DNA from: Hexactinellida sp. DTS-2022
Lineage: Eukaryota > Porifera > Hexactinellida
Assembly: GCA_028753945.1 (NCBI GenBank)
Contig: JAPNXP010000009.1
Span: 1,178,001 to 1,242,000 of the forward strand
DNA length: 64,000 nt
Direction: 5' to 3'
A model generated the notes under the pieces. That model was not told the DNA's origin. It searched no databases and saw nothing but the letters and a program-made list of their open reading frames with translations. Below, in pieces: positions 11,401-18,960 of the stretch; positions within the stretch are counted from its first letter, which is position 1; each line of letters begins with the position of its first letter. A program made the translations under genes and the position numbers.

Positions 11401-11515
11401 TCCCGAAAGGAGTCTCTGGTTTGGGCTCAGCACTCAATGCTTCAGTTCGAGCAGCAGCCGAATGATCGCTGTTCTCAGGTAGCTCACTGTCGAAAGGTTT
11501 GAGAGAACCGCTCAT
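2426..11515 (-). CDS. CASC3: CASC3/Barentsz (MLN51) exon junction complex protein, 13 exons, hosting another gene in an intron
   Basis: Proposed exons, 5' to 3': 11515-11081, 11023-10799, 10708-10584, 10526-10382, 10312-10272, 9932-9726, 9670-9642, 3654-3481, 3347-3060, 3002-2902, 2850-2778, 2712-2596, 2526-2426. All junctions are GT-AG and in phase, giving 686 residues (human CASC3 is 703). The N-terminal third is acidic and Ser/Glu-rich. Exon 4 encodes EGKWKHDKFNEDEQGP, a close match to the SELOR motif with which Barentsz holds eIF4A3 and RNA. An SPPQ stretch and RG-rich segment follow, then PQRYSAQR, which resembles the KRYSSQR of CASC3, and a Pro/Met-rich tail. CASC3 is a peripheral exon-junction subunit that promotes nonsense-mediated decay. 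The first half of SELOR is not clearly recognisable. The join across 9641-3655 is the weakest step: without it the upstream part would read on to a stop at 9544 and the downstream exons would belong to a separate gene. Confidence 0.68.
3685..3864. mobile_element. MITE, 180 bp, TA-flanked inverted ends (TACAGTCAGGT)
   Basis: The ends are inverted copies (TACAGTCAGGT at the left, ACCTGACTGTA at the right). Subterminal AAGCAGAC/AAGCGAAC motifs recur, and the internal GGGACCATAGGG is shared with the copy at 29279-29745. CAGT ends and TA flanks suggest a Tc1/mariner-pogo-mobilised non-autonomous element. No ORF. Confidence 0.75.
4092..4278. mobile_element. Pogo/Tigger-like MITE (TATAACGAAAT family), degenerate copy
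   Basis: Starts TACAGTGAACTCC. It carries repeated TATAACGAA blocks and the internal string CCAGAGCACTAAATGCATTA, which is also present near 21520 and 55400. The right end (ACGAGAGTTAAA) has decayed. It lies in the large CASC3 intron. Confidence 0.65.
4827..5018. mobile_element. MITE, 192 bp, 28-bp perfect terminal inverted repeats
   Basis: The left end reads TACAGTGGAGTTGCTTTATT and continues to AGCAACTC; the reverse complement of the right end is identical over 28 bp. Internal TTAGCAA motifs are repeated. The perfect TIRs indicate a young insertion, here within the CASC3 intron and about 370 bp upstream of the ABC transporter start. Confidence 0.8.
5384..9361 (+). CDS. ABCC/MRP-type full ABC transporter with degenerate ATP sites, intronless
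   Basis: One ORF of 1,325 residues from an ATG at 5384, with the ABCC layout TMD1-NBD1-TMD2-NBD2. Membrane helices lie at about residues 75-370 and 710-1010. NBD1 keeps Walker B (IYLLDDVF, about 582), but Walker A reads SGNITAGNSDLL (about 470), with no GKS/T, and the ABC signature is replaced by LKGPLAMK. NBD2 keeps a signature (FSAGQRKLFSLARAL, about 1187), but Walker A reads GIVGKNSSAVLA, Walker B ends IIDSA rather than IDEA, and the H-loop position reads YLTDRL. The catalytic Lys, Glu and His are therefore missing or moved, although the frame is fully open. N-glycosylation sequons occur in a predicted extracellular loop (residues about 120-135). ABCC proteins export organic anions or conjugates, or act as channel regulators; the substrate cannot be told here. 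It lies antisense inside a CASC3 intron, and lack of introns fits a retrocopy. Confidence 0.85.
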   Translation: MEQIVRIKDILADFLIDILFITGVRRNLEESDLSKVSKQLGGEHINNCMEKDWKFISEHMSGSPGKRSSTVLTLKWLLIKSVCINFFITGIFMFLEHSLNLVKDLLLAALVTQKVESFLNVTASLNTSNHSNATQLNLAISPTDDVTLTACVLIGATLGELITSNLKVYFDVFSSTYLRILFETIIYSKVLRIKNKALKGFNVIHLISSDTQIFNEGIATIHILWIAPIEVGAVIFFMWSRLGLHSSVIPGVLFLTILSILQVSFSKQFQAMRKEMLHYGDKRVEVIENLISNFTLVRLLGWEKPITKLVYEKKNKEDAYLKKVSLIRAFKLIFFFIGPTISIYLTAITYSLITEKQITAGQVNAGFLMFAQLSSTLVLEFNHAIYLIREINLSLKRIAALLDSPEYGAIEDNASTKSKDCSDSTKKLSLRNGISKDLPDQKAYLKISSKTQNSISIVLSAGQSENVLGISGNITAGNSDLLLSIFGELDVPENLAIEKKGSIVFIPKEPWFFDGNVKENIIFSSEVDEEWYQKVKELCGIIEDFKYSNVYDDTQVMDEAGLKGPLAMKISIARAIYKKADIYLLDDVFNLIDLKSSIKIFKNLISEVLGDKIVLIATNQQEILNLVTREIKMKDGEIQAISTIHKQPEVPVDETEESQNETTNKKQLRKCGKFLRQRSKNFTTSIDTKANWEDIYHVKEDKKIHDISFKTYLTYLISGSNLAILYILVILVLLAEASSIISLTGWFFLPMNNLQTVTVLDTMNISSNVTAINNQEWKTYIIVTVFVAVSTICYLILCVSIIFILLRCSDALHDKMFFSVLKADTSFFIRTPIGTILNRFIRDITVCDELLPYHFTFFTVLTFQALGVIALTFTINQTILVPTLIVIVSILLVFRWVYLKTSRSVRSLESQLCIPLYSHCNITINGILTIQSHKCQKKLMAHFIQCQDSYSNAYYSNHLVNIWVGIRVGLIGIFTLALVTSVILKVSSADFIGATTLGQMILALWMLKHWMLLSIEVENEMISVQRLLSYQNLPSKPEIEDQIDVSTDWPTKPTIEFDDVTFCFAPYLPNMLQQMSFTINSGETIGIVGKNSSAVLAAITCLNEFSGTIKIDGCDINRIDPYVLRDSISIIPIDCLVLPGSLRLNLDPFDRATDTDLWEMIEITELKSLISSLPEQLSFDMSKFNQYFSAGQRKLFSLARALIKKNNLLIIDSAINSLDQDTEDKVHKIIRTHCIGKTVIYLTDRLIKLASCEKVLILNGPKMQEYDTLTNLINKEHSEVSKILKSLYNLESDKFTCNANINSRRRSFTKSMKEHSAFSKVNFDI
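9436..9441 (+). terminator. AATAAA polyadenylation signal of the ABC transporter gene
   Basis: Canonical AATAAA hexamer 75 nt after the transporter stop codon, on the same strand and in AT-rich sequence. Confidence 0.5.
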
Positions 11516-11923
11516 TCTAACTAATAACAGATGTAATAACAGGTGTTATCTGATGAACTGGTTTGTTATTCCTTTATCACTTTGTTAAACTAAATAGTCC
11601 AGAAAATTTCTTAATCGAACTAAAATAAATCATTTTATCAGACAACTTTACATATTCTTCTAGAGTATACATATTATTTGTTGTGGGCACACACACATGT
11701 CGCCAAGAGCTAATGAGTCTCTTTTGTGTTTAATGTAGCCACAGATTTGGCAACATTTGTTGAATAATATAAAATCATTAGTTTTCAAAGCGACCATTCA
11801 AGTTGTAGAGACATAGATGGGCTATAGGAATGCCGATTTAATAAAGACCAGTTAGACAACAGTTTGGTCTGATCTTCCTTGTTATTCTTCCACACAAAAC
11901 ACTGCTTGACCGCACCCAACATT
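11516..11923. other. Spacer between CASC3 and BCAS2
   Basis: 408 bp of AT-rich sequence that should contain the CASC3 promoter and 5' UTR and the BCAS2 3' UTR. I see no ORF or repeat. Confidence 0.55.
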
Positions 11924-12643
11924 CTATTTATTATTTCTGCTATCTAACATTATTTTCAACAGTTCGACCTCTTCTTCCAGAGGGAGACACACCTCCTCGA
12001 GCTGTAGGTTCTCCTTCACGAGATAGTTCCACTCGGAAGAGAGCTTTCCGAGGCCTTCCCCGCCCTCTGTCTGCTGCTTCTTGCGCTCCCAGTTAACCTC
12101 CTGCACTTTCTGTTTGATCTGTCTCAGCTGTCTCTCCTCCGACTGAGTCATGTGCTCCAAGTCCTCGCTGTGTATCTTCCACGCACTGGCCCCGTAGCGC
12201 AGCAGCAGATCCAGATTCATTATGCGAAGCGACTGCTGCTCTAGCTATACCAGAATAACAAGAGAATAATAACGAGTAAATATATGAAATGTCACTAGAG
12301 CAATGAATACCTGAGCCTGACTATTCTCTACACTCAAGCGCCAAGCGTCCACGTCTGTTTTGAGGCCGGCAGCAGGTTCGGGTAGCTCATACCTCTTCAT
12401 GCTTATCGTATCCATGGCCTGGCCGCTCAATATCCTATCCATCTCCTTCTTTAGAAGCGGAGTTTCGTACCTATCGTCTGGTAGCGGGAGATGCTCCAGA
12501 TAGTCGTTGGTTGGTTTGTACAGCATCATTTCTTCTTGTACGAGAGCGACAGCATGGTCCCTGGCCCCGGGATCGTCGTATCCCTGGTCGTAATAAGGCA
12601 GGGCATCGATAAGCATGCTATTAGAGAAGTATGCTCCTGCCAT
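11924..12643 (-). CDS. BCAS2: BCAS2/SPF27, Prp19 (NineTeen) complex subunit
   Basis: Two exons, 12643-12311 and 12244-11924, joined over a 66-bp GT-AG intron to give 217 residues (human 225). Near the N terminus IDALPYYDQGYDDPG matches the family's VDALPYFDQGYE. SMKRYELPEPAAG is present, followed by a C-terminal coiled coil that contains VNWERKK. BCAS2 is a core subunit of the Prp19-CDC5L spliceosomal complex, needed for catalytic activation of the spliceosome in the nucleus. The next gene downstream on the same strand, CASC3, also acts in mRNA processing, though this may be coincidence. Confidence 0.95.
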
Positions 12644-12951
12644 ACTATACTAGCCTACAAGCGTGCTAGCTACTAGCGAAATAATTATATTTGTAATAAG
12701 TTCAAAATAACAGCTCAGACCTATTTTGACAAAATAATTCCAATCTAAGATTTAAAAGCTTTGAAATGTTTAAGCGAGCATACAACATTAAATTGCATAA
12801 TGCAGTTAATTATCATAATCAATTAGTACAAGAGTCTGTTAGTGGTAAATAAATTGCATTATCTAATTGGTATTTCAAGTATAATTTTATAGATTCTTCT
12901 TCTTCTGCCGATCTATTAGAAGAAAATAGATAAACAATGTTCTACACAAAA

Positions 12952-13054
12952 TACAGTAGAACCTCGTTAGTACGAACACGGTTAATACGAACTCCGGATG
13001 AAGCGAACAATTTTTACCGCCCGTTGGTGTTTGTATTAACGAGGTTCTACAGTA
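12952..13054. mobile_element. MITE, about 103 bp, at the tropomodulin 3' end
   Basis: The left end TACAGTAGAACCTCGTTA and the right end TAACGAGGTTCTACAGTA are near-perfect inverted repeats, pogo-like. The element begins 13 bp after the tropomodulin stop codon and so makes up most of that gene's proximal 3' UTR. The remaining 308 bp to BCAS2 show nothing recognisable. Confidence 0.7.
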
Positions 13055-13067
13055 TTGTGTATGAACA

Positions 13068-15060
13068 TCACCGACCTAATTCATTGTTCCTCATCAATGT
13101 CCTCTCAACGTTGTTCCTGGGACCAGGGGATGTGAAAGAGTACCCGAATTTTAGGATGTTGGTGTTCTCTTTAAGAGCAGATTCAATCTCCATTTCCAAA
13201 CGAATTCCCAGGGCATGTTTCTATAAATAAATAAATAAATGTACTATCTATATAAATATATAATTCGTTCTTTGGTTCTATGAAAATTGAATATTCAATT
13301 TGACCTGATTGGAGAGTCTGATTTCTTTCAGTTTCTGGTTCGCCTGAAATGATTTCAAAAGAACCTGCATGTAGGAAACACTGGTTAATTAATGCATGGA
13401 CAATGCAATGATAAAGTGACATTTTGAAATGAATTTAAACATAACTCACCCTAATGCCATCTGGGGTAAAACAGTTAGTTTCCAACTCTAGCACCTGCAG
13501 TCTCACGTTATACGCAAGAGCCTCCGCAATACACTAACATTGAGTACCAAGAATAAACTTATAATTAATTATAAGGTTTAAACATAATTACTTTCAAGCT
13601 GTTGTCTGTCATCTTCGTGTTTGACATTTTAAGAATCTTCAGTTGGTTATTGGTGGATAGCGCTTCAGCTAGTTCTCGCACGTACTCGTGGGATAGAATG
13701 ATGGAGGAGAGGTTGATAGAGGTAACTTCTCGAACATTCTTTTTAACCGCATTTAGAGCCTCGTCTAAGAGCCAATCCAAGACTGGTTTATCTTCACTCT
13801 GGTATTCTTTACAAAAGATGACCTACGTATTTATACTAACGTAGAAGAAACTACTGCTGTGCCGCAGCTCTGTTCCAATGGAGACATTATAGTCCGGAGG
13901 CTGTCTATTATTTCCGCCATTAGGACAAAATTATCGGCGCAGTCGGTATTTCAACTGCTGTTTCAACCAAACAATATTAGTATGAGTATATGGCAGTATA
14001 TGGACTTATACGCATGAAAGCTAGCTGAACGTATCTGCCACAAATACGTTAATCGTGGCTAAGGAATTCGTAAGGAATTGATCAAAATACACTTACCATG
14101 TAAAAATGATGGAATGCTCCCAAATATTTTAGTAGCTGCTAGATCAAAGGAGTATTGAGTTTGATCCAAGTTTGATTCCAAGAATTCTGTGGAAGAAATT
14201 AATCTTAATATGGACATGCCTGTTATGGACATGTCTGTATAGACATGTCTGTTATAGACATGTCTGTTATGGACATGTCTGTTATGGACATGTCTGTTAT
14301 AGACATGTCTGTTATGGACATGTCTGTTATAGACATGTCTGTTATGGACATGTCTGTTATGGACATGTTTGTTATAGTCTTATAGATATGTCTGTTTTAG
14401 ACAAATACACTCATAACAATTATCCAAAATTACCTTTGCTTTTCTCTCTCGAAATAGTTGCCAATCCACATACTGGATTAGCTCGTACCGAACTCTTCTC
14501 GTTGATAATTTGTTTGTCAGTAATTTCTCTTGCTTCCAATCCCAACAATTCTATCAATAGTATAGTAGAGGTAATGTTAAACGCGATTGGCTAATGTAAC
14601 ACAGCAAGGAATTCACCTGCGACATCACCAATCTCAGAAGGATCCAGCCTCTTGATCAGATCGTACAGTTCGTCATCCGAATCTCTCTGAGCAGAGACGA
14701 CAGGAGGAGAGAACAGCTTTCCTCTAATCTCGTGTCGGAATGGAATCTCATCAGCGTCGGGTGGTATCTGGAGTTGAGTCAGTGCTTCAGTTTTCAAATG
14801 TTCATTGAGGTGGTCAGGATCGTATTTACCAGTGGGCTTCTTATTGATAATATACTGACCTCTTTCGGAAGCTGGGAGTAAGTCATCCTATTCAAATAAA
14901 GTTATTGGTTCAAGCATCAAATTGATTAATATGAATCCAGCCAGCTATGAATATAACAAACCTCTGGGTCCAATTCCTCTAAAAGATCGTTGATTTGATC
15001 TTCAGATAAATCACCCAGCATATCGTTGATGTCATCTTGCTCGTCACTACAATTCGCCAT
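13068..15060 (-). CDS. TMOD: Tropomodulin, actin pointed-end capping protein
   Basis: Exons 15060-14962, 14887-14617, 14550-14434, 14186-14097, 13904-13855 (tentative), 13822-13592, 13533-13450, 13364-13305 and 13220-13068 join in phase to about 384 residues (vertebrate TMODs are about 355). The N terminus has the family's acidic helix (DDINDMLGDLSEDQI), then DLLPASERGQYIINKKPTGK, as in tropomyosin- and actin-binding site 1. The leucine-rich repeat domain follows (VREVTSINLSSI, ELAEALSTNNQLKILKMSNT, EIRLSNQ), with the diagnostic C-terminal block ILKFGYSFTSPGPRNNVE and MRNNEL. Tropomodulins cap slow-growing actin filament ends, often with tropomyosin. The fifth exon is the least certain and implies a 32-nt intron. 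A 15-bp satellite sits in the intron between exons 3 and 4. Confidence 0.9.
14211..14400. repeat. 15-bp satellite (GGACATGTCTGTTAT) in a tropomodulin intron
   Basis: About 12-13 tandem units of [G/A]GACATGTCTGTTAT with a few substitutions. The first ten bases are shared with the larger array at 37106-37875, but the last five differ (GTTAT against CTTCT). It lies wholly inside the intron 14433-14187. Confidence 0.9.
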
Positions 15061-15213
15061 AACTATTCAAAAAGGTAATTAGTTTTCTCAATAAGGTATA
15101 TAGTTTTCTGGATAGTGTGTAGTGCTTAATAATGGAATTTGTACTAATATATTAAAGAAGTGAAAATGCAAATAAACAAAAATAAATTGACTAATTATAA
15201 TAAGTGGACATCA

Positions 15214-15879
15214 CTAGTAGTAGTCTGGCTCGTTGCCATTGTAGTACTGATCTGAACAATAATATTTGAAGAACTGGGGTTCCCCACGAACAGGGAGAAC
15301 ATCTGTAGAAATAATATCGACCATTTCTCGGACCCTGACATCATACGCGCCCTCTATCTTTACCAATCGTGTAAATTCTCTATACAGTAGCAGGGTGGGC
15401 ACAGCTCTAACTTTATGCTGCATGTAAAACATACGGTCCTTGTCGACGTCACAGTTTAAGAAAACAGAATCAGGATATTCGACTGCCCATTCGTCCCAAT
15501 AGCGACTGAACCAATTACACGGCTCACACCACTCTGTGTAAAACATGACTCCAACCAAAGTATCCTTAAACGGTCTGAAGTTAATGATTCTTGTCAAAGT
15601 CCCAATATCATCGACCTCTAAAACTTCCCCGCGATTGAAACCGAACGGATTATCATTCAGGTCGGGCAGGCTCCGGAAACAAGCCCTGCGCGGAGAAGGC
15701 AGAGGCCCGGTCGGAATAACCAAGGATTTCTTCCCAACGAAAACATCGTTATCCATGGGAATAGAATCAAATATCGGTTTACCTGTGGTCAGTCTGTATG
15801 TAAAGAACCGTCTACTGACCCTACTGGTTGGGAGGGAGGGTGCAGAAAGTACCCTCCAAATTCCATATGTTCTAGACAT
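15214..15879 (-). CDS. Thioredoxin-fold protein, probably mitochondrial
   Basis: Single exon, 221 residues; I chose the ATG at 15879 as start. Residues 1-30 are rich in Arg, Ser and hydrophobic residues with no acidic residue (MSRTYGIWRV...SRVSRRFFTYRL), like a mitochondrial targeting peptide. A thioredoxin domain spans about residues 85-195, with the redox site WCEPC at 117-121, followed by WFSRYWDEW, and the cis-proline in AVPTLLLY at 161. The CEPC dipeptide is unusual (thioredoxins have CGPC). The C-terminal tail is Tyr/Asn-rich. The likely role is a disulfide oxidoreductase, but the exact family was not recognised. It is packed between PIGN (103 bp) and tropomodulin (153 bp). Confidence 0.8.
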   Translation of the reverse strand: MSRTYGIWRVLSAPSLPTSRVSRRFFTYRLTTGKPIFDSIPMDNDVFVGKKSLVIPTGPLPSPRRACFRSLPDLNDNPFGFNRGEVLEVDDIGTLTRIINFRPFKDTLVGVMFYTEWCEPCNWFSRYWDEWAVEYPDSVFLNCDVDKDRMFYMQHKVRAVPTLLLYREFTRLVKIEGAYDVRVREMVDIISTDVLPVRGEPQFFKYYCSDQYYNGNEPDYY

Positions 15880-15982
15880 CACTAGCTAATATAGAGAATC
15901 AGCTTAATGGTATACCAAAAGAAAACCGAATAAACAAATTGGAATTTGTATTAAATTATATACACTCCTAATTACAAGAGAG

Positions 15983-18733
15983 CTATAGTTGCTTAATTCT
16001 GAGATAATCCTGTACATCAATATTCACATAAAGGCTGGCCAGTGCAGTGATGAGGGTGATGCCCAGGATCATAGACATTGTAATCACATAGTGACTGATG
16101 CTCGTGCCTATTTCCAGCCAGCTCCCCTCGTCAGTGATCATGAAGAAGAAGTGTAGTGCCATGAAGTCGCAGAGAATGAGCACCAACAGGAACACAAGGT
16201 GTCTGTGTGAGTGCGTTATTACAATGAGGAGGTTACAGGCATTGCCCACCCAGAGCAGAGGAATTCCTATCTTTATAATGAGCAGCAGTCCCATTGTGAA
16301 CGGAGAGTACAGAGTTATATAAGCGTAGACAGAGGCGATGTCAAACGTGTTAACACTCGCGATATTCCCAGTCCCGAAGAAGGCGAGGAGTCCGAGGAAT
16401 ATTATAAAGAGAGCGCGTCTGAGGTGCCTACTGGACAGGGTCAGCTGCTGTTCCCGCGACACACGCGTGACGTAGTGAGTCAGCACCCAGGAGCTGCAGG
16501 TGTAGGGACCGGGACTGTCTAGGATAGCCTCCAGCAGCAGCCAGAGGTACAGGAGAGCTGGGAAGAGGAGAGAGAACACAGCCTCGTGCGAGGTGCTGAG
16601 GAGGAGGTAGGGCGCGTAGAGGGAGAGCCATGCGTGGAAGAAGTTATTGTCCAGGTCATGCGAGGATAGAATGGGCGTGAGTATAGATATCAGCAAGATA
16701 GTCCAGGATACGACTCTACTAACGAGATGGGTACCTTGTCCTAGGGCTAGTGTGCTACAGACTATCGACACGTTAACTACACTGACTGACAATAGAAGTA
16801 ACTGGATAATCAATACCCTTCTATTGAGCGGATAACTAGTGAACGCTAGGAGTATGCAAAGTAACATAACGCCCGACCCAGTTGTTATAACGATTTGGTA
16901 GTCGACAGTCTTCCCATCCACAGAGAGCAAGGGAAATACACTACACACAAGGCACACGAGAGTCCACAGCATGGCAACGTGTCTGGTATTATGGCATCTA
17001 ATCAGGTCTCTGTAGAAATAAGGCCATAAGGACAGGATAACTAAACCCAAAGAGAACACCTGGCGATAGTGGAATCCTACTACCATCACCCAGATGAGCA
17101 CTAGGAAGACAATACCTGACAGGAAAGAGGATAGTTTGAAGTACAAATTAATTCTATACAAGACGTGCAGCAGAGGACACACCAGGGAAATCAGCAGAGC
17201 AGCCAAAACAGCGTACAGGTAGTGAGAAAGTTCGGAACTCTTCAAGTAGAGCAATACTATACCAGCTAGTCCTGATAGGAATAAGGCCCTGTACTCGATA
17301 CGTGTATCACTAGTGTGCTGTAGCGCGAGAGAATAGCTGAGCAGTAAGAGAATGTTGTAGAGAATCCATAGCATGAATATGGCAGTTATGAGAGCGTACA
17401 GAAACAGCCTGTTGTAGTTGTGGAAGTACTTAAGGCCTCTGATGCTGAGAGCTATCAGCTCCTCTGAGAGAGAGCTGGCCTTGCCGTACTGGCTCCGGTC
17501 AATAGCTACAGTTATCCGGCGTAGGAAGTCCGCCTGTTTGGAAGGGGTGAGGGGAGGGAAGGGAGAGTAGAAGGCAGTGAACGAAGATTCCTTTACAGAC
17601 AGCTCCTTAATTTCCAGTTGATTCAAAATGGAAATAGCATTGCACTTGATCGCTTCCGCTTTAAAAGAATCGGACGCATCTAGGTACCCCAGAGGCAGCT
17701 TTCCCACGGAGTTAACCGGAAATGGGAGCCCAGCGAGCACTGACATCAGAGGTGTGATATCGGCCTGATCTACATCCATTCTGCCCGACAGAGGAACCCC
17801 GTGTCCGTCTGTGAGCGAGTACAGATCGGCTAGGGGGGAAGGGGGCGAGCGAACACCTGCCCCCCAACAGACCAGGGGGGTTAGCGTCTCGTGAAGGTGC
17901 CCGGCCCCGTGAGACCCCCAGTTGGTCATCCCGTGGTCCGATGTGTACACATAGGCAGTAGACGTGTCGCTATAGAAAGTCTCAAACAACCTCACGACTC
18001 GCTCCACGCCCCGGTCCACCACTGCGATATTGTTGAGGTACTGGACTGAGTTGGGACGGTGGGCATGCCCGTTGGCGTCTAGCCCAATCAGGTGGAGGAA
18101 GAACACCAGTTTATTCTGTCGCAGCTCTGCGGCAAAAGTGGAGTTCACTCGCGCTCTCTCGAACATACTTTCCACTTCATCGAACACCCATTCATCTAGC
18201 ACCGACGAGTCCTCCAGTCCGAAGTCCAGTTCCACAGTAGTGCTCACGTTGACCTTAGCTAGAGAAGCGCCCTTTGCGAACATCCAGAGAACTTCCGCGC
18301 TGCCCCACGAGTAGGTGCGGCGACTGCGGTTAAACAGAGAATCGAATTCCACAGGATTTTCCTGCCAGCCGCGAGTGACAGCACTGACGTCTTCGTAGAA
18401 GCCGGCGATGAGTGCTACGTGTCCGGGCCGCGTCTCGGTGGGCACGCGAGTGTGCGACACGCCCCAGGACCCCCGGGACCGAATGACTTCGTGCAGGAAC
18501 GGACTGTAGAGCTGGCCGCTGGCGTTCCGGGAGAAGAACAGGTCTGCTCTGAGGCCGTCAGCTATAAATAGCACGAGGCGCTCAGCCGGCGGAGGGAGCG
18601 ACACCGAGATGGGAGCGGAGCCCTGCACCAGGGGAGAAGTGAAGTAGACATCGAAAATAGATTTAATGAGAAGAGTGTGCACCAAGAGAAACAACAGTCC
18701 GTACCTAACCTGACTGGCTTCTAGTCTGGACAT
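15983..18733 (-). CDS. PIGN: GPI ethanolamine phosphate transferase 1 (PIG-N)
   Basis: Intronless ORF of 916 residues from an ATG at 18733 (human PIGN 931). The N terminus has one signal-anchor helix, then SIFDVYFTSPLVQG, as in the family. The luminal alkaline-phosphatase-like catalytic domain contains FIADGLRADLFF (about 54), the nucleophile region RVPTETRPGHVALIAGFYED (about 95), LIGLDANGHAHRP, and the metal ligands in TSDHGMTNWGSHGAGH (about 264). About a dozen transmembrane helices fill residues 430-910. PIGN adds ethanolamine phosphate to the first mannose of the GPI-anchor precursor in the ER. Catalytic motifs appear intact. Confidence 0.96.
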   Translation of the reverse strand: MSRLEASQVRYGLLFLLVHTLLIKSIFDVYFTSPLVQGSAPISVSLPPPAERLVLFIADGLRADLFFSRNASGQLYSPFLHEVIRSRGSWGVSHTRVPTETRPGHVALIAGFYEDVSAVTRGWQENPVEFDSLFNRSRRTYSWGSAEVLWMFAKGASLAKVNVSTTVELDFGLEDSSVLDEWVFDEVESMFERARVNSTFAAELRQNKLVFFLHLIGLDANGHAHRPNSVQYLNNIAVVDRGVERVVRLFETFYSDTSTAYVYTSDHGMTNWGSHGAGHLHETLTPLVCWGAGVRSPPSPLADLYSLTDGHGVPLSGRMDVDQADITPLMSVLAGLPFPVNSVGKLPLGYLDASDSFKAEAIKCNAISILNQLEIKELSVKESSFTAFYSPFPPLTPSKQADFLRRITVAIDRSQYGKASSLSEELIALSIRGLKYFHNYNRLFLYALITAIFMLWILYNILLLLSYSLALQHTSDTRIEYRALFLSGLAGIVLLYLKSSELSHYLYAVLAALLISLVCPLLHVLYRINLYFKLSSFLSGIVFLVLIWVMVVGFHYRQVFSLGLVILSLWPYFYRDLIRCHNTRHVAMLWTLVCLVCSVFPLLSVDGKTVDYQIVITTGSGVMLLCILLAFTSYPLNRRVLIIQLLLLSVSVVNVSIVCSTLALGQGTHLVSRVVSWTILLISILTPILSSHDLDNNFFHAWLSLYAPYLLLSTSHEAVFSLLFPALLYLWLLLEAILDSPGPYTCSSWVLTHYVTRVSREQQLTLSSRHLRRALFIIFLGLLAFFGTGNIASVNTFDIASVYAYITLYSPFTMGLLLIIKIGIPLLWVGNACNLLIVITHSHRHLVFLLVLILCDFMALHFFFMITDEGSWLEIGTSISHYVITMSMILGITLITALASLYVNIDVQDYLRIKQL

Positions 18734-18960
18734 ACTTACCGTCCCTCTGTCTTTCTGACCATTCTAACGTCACTGAGGCTAATTATCTAATAAATAGTTC
18801 GTGTTAACGATACCAAATATATGGGACTGTTCGTGAATCCCTAATTCAAGAAAATCTCAATAAATTACAAATCGTATAAGCTCATATTCACATACCGTAA
18901 AATGGTCTAAAAAGATCGATAAATATATACCTCAACTCACCAATTCCAAAATAATTTTCA

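Noticed and set aside
11112-11465. 117-codon Ser/Gly-rich plus ORF
   Set aside because: It is antisense to the acidic first exon of CASC3, whose low-complexity codons leave the other strand open.
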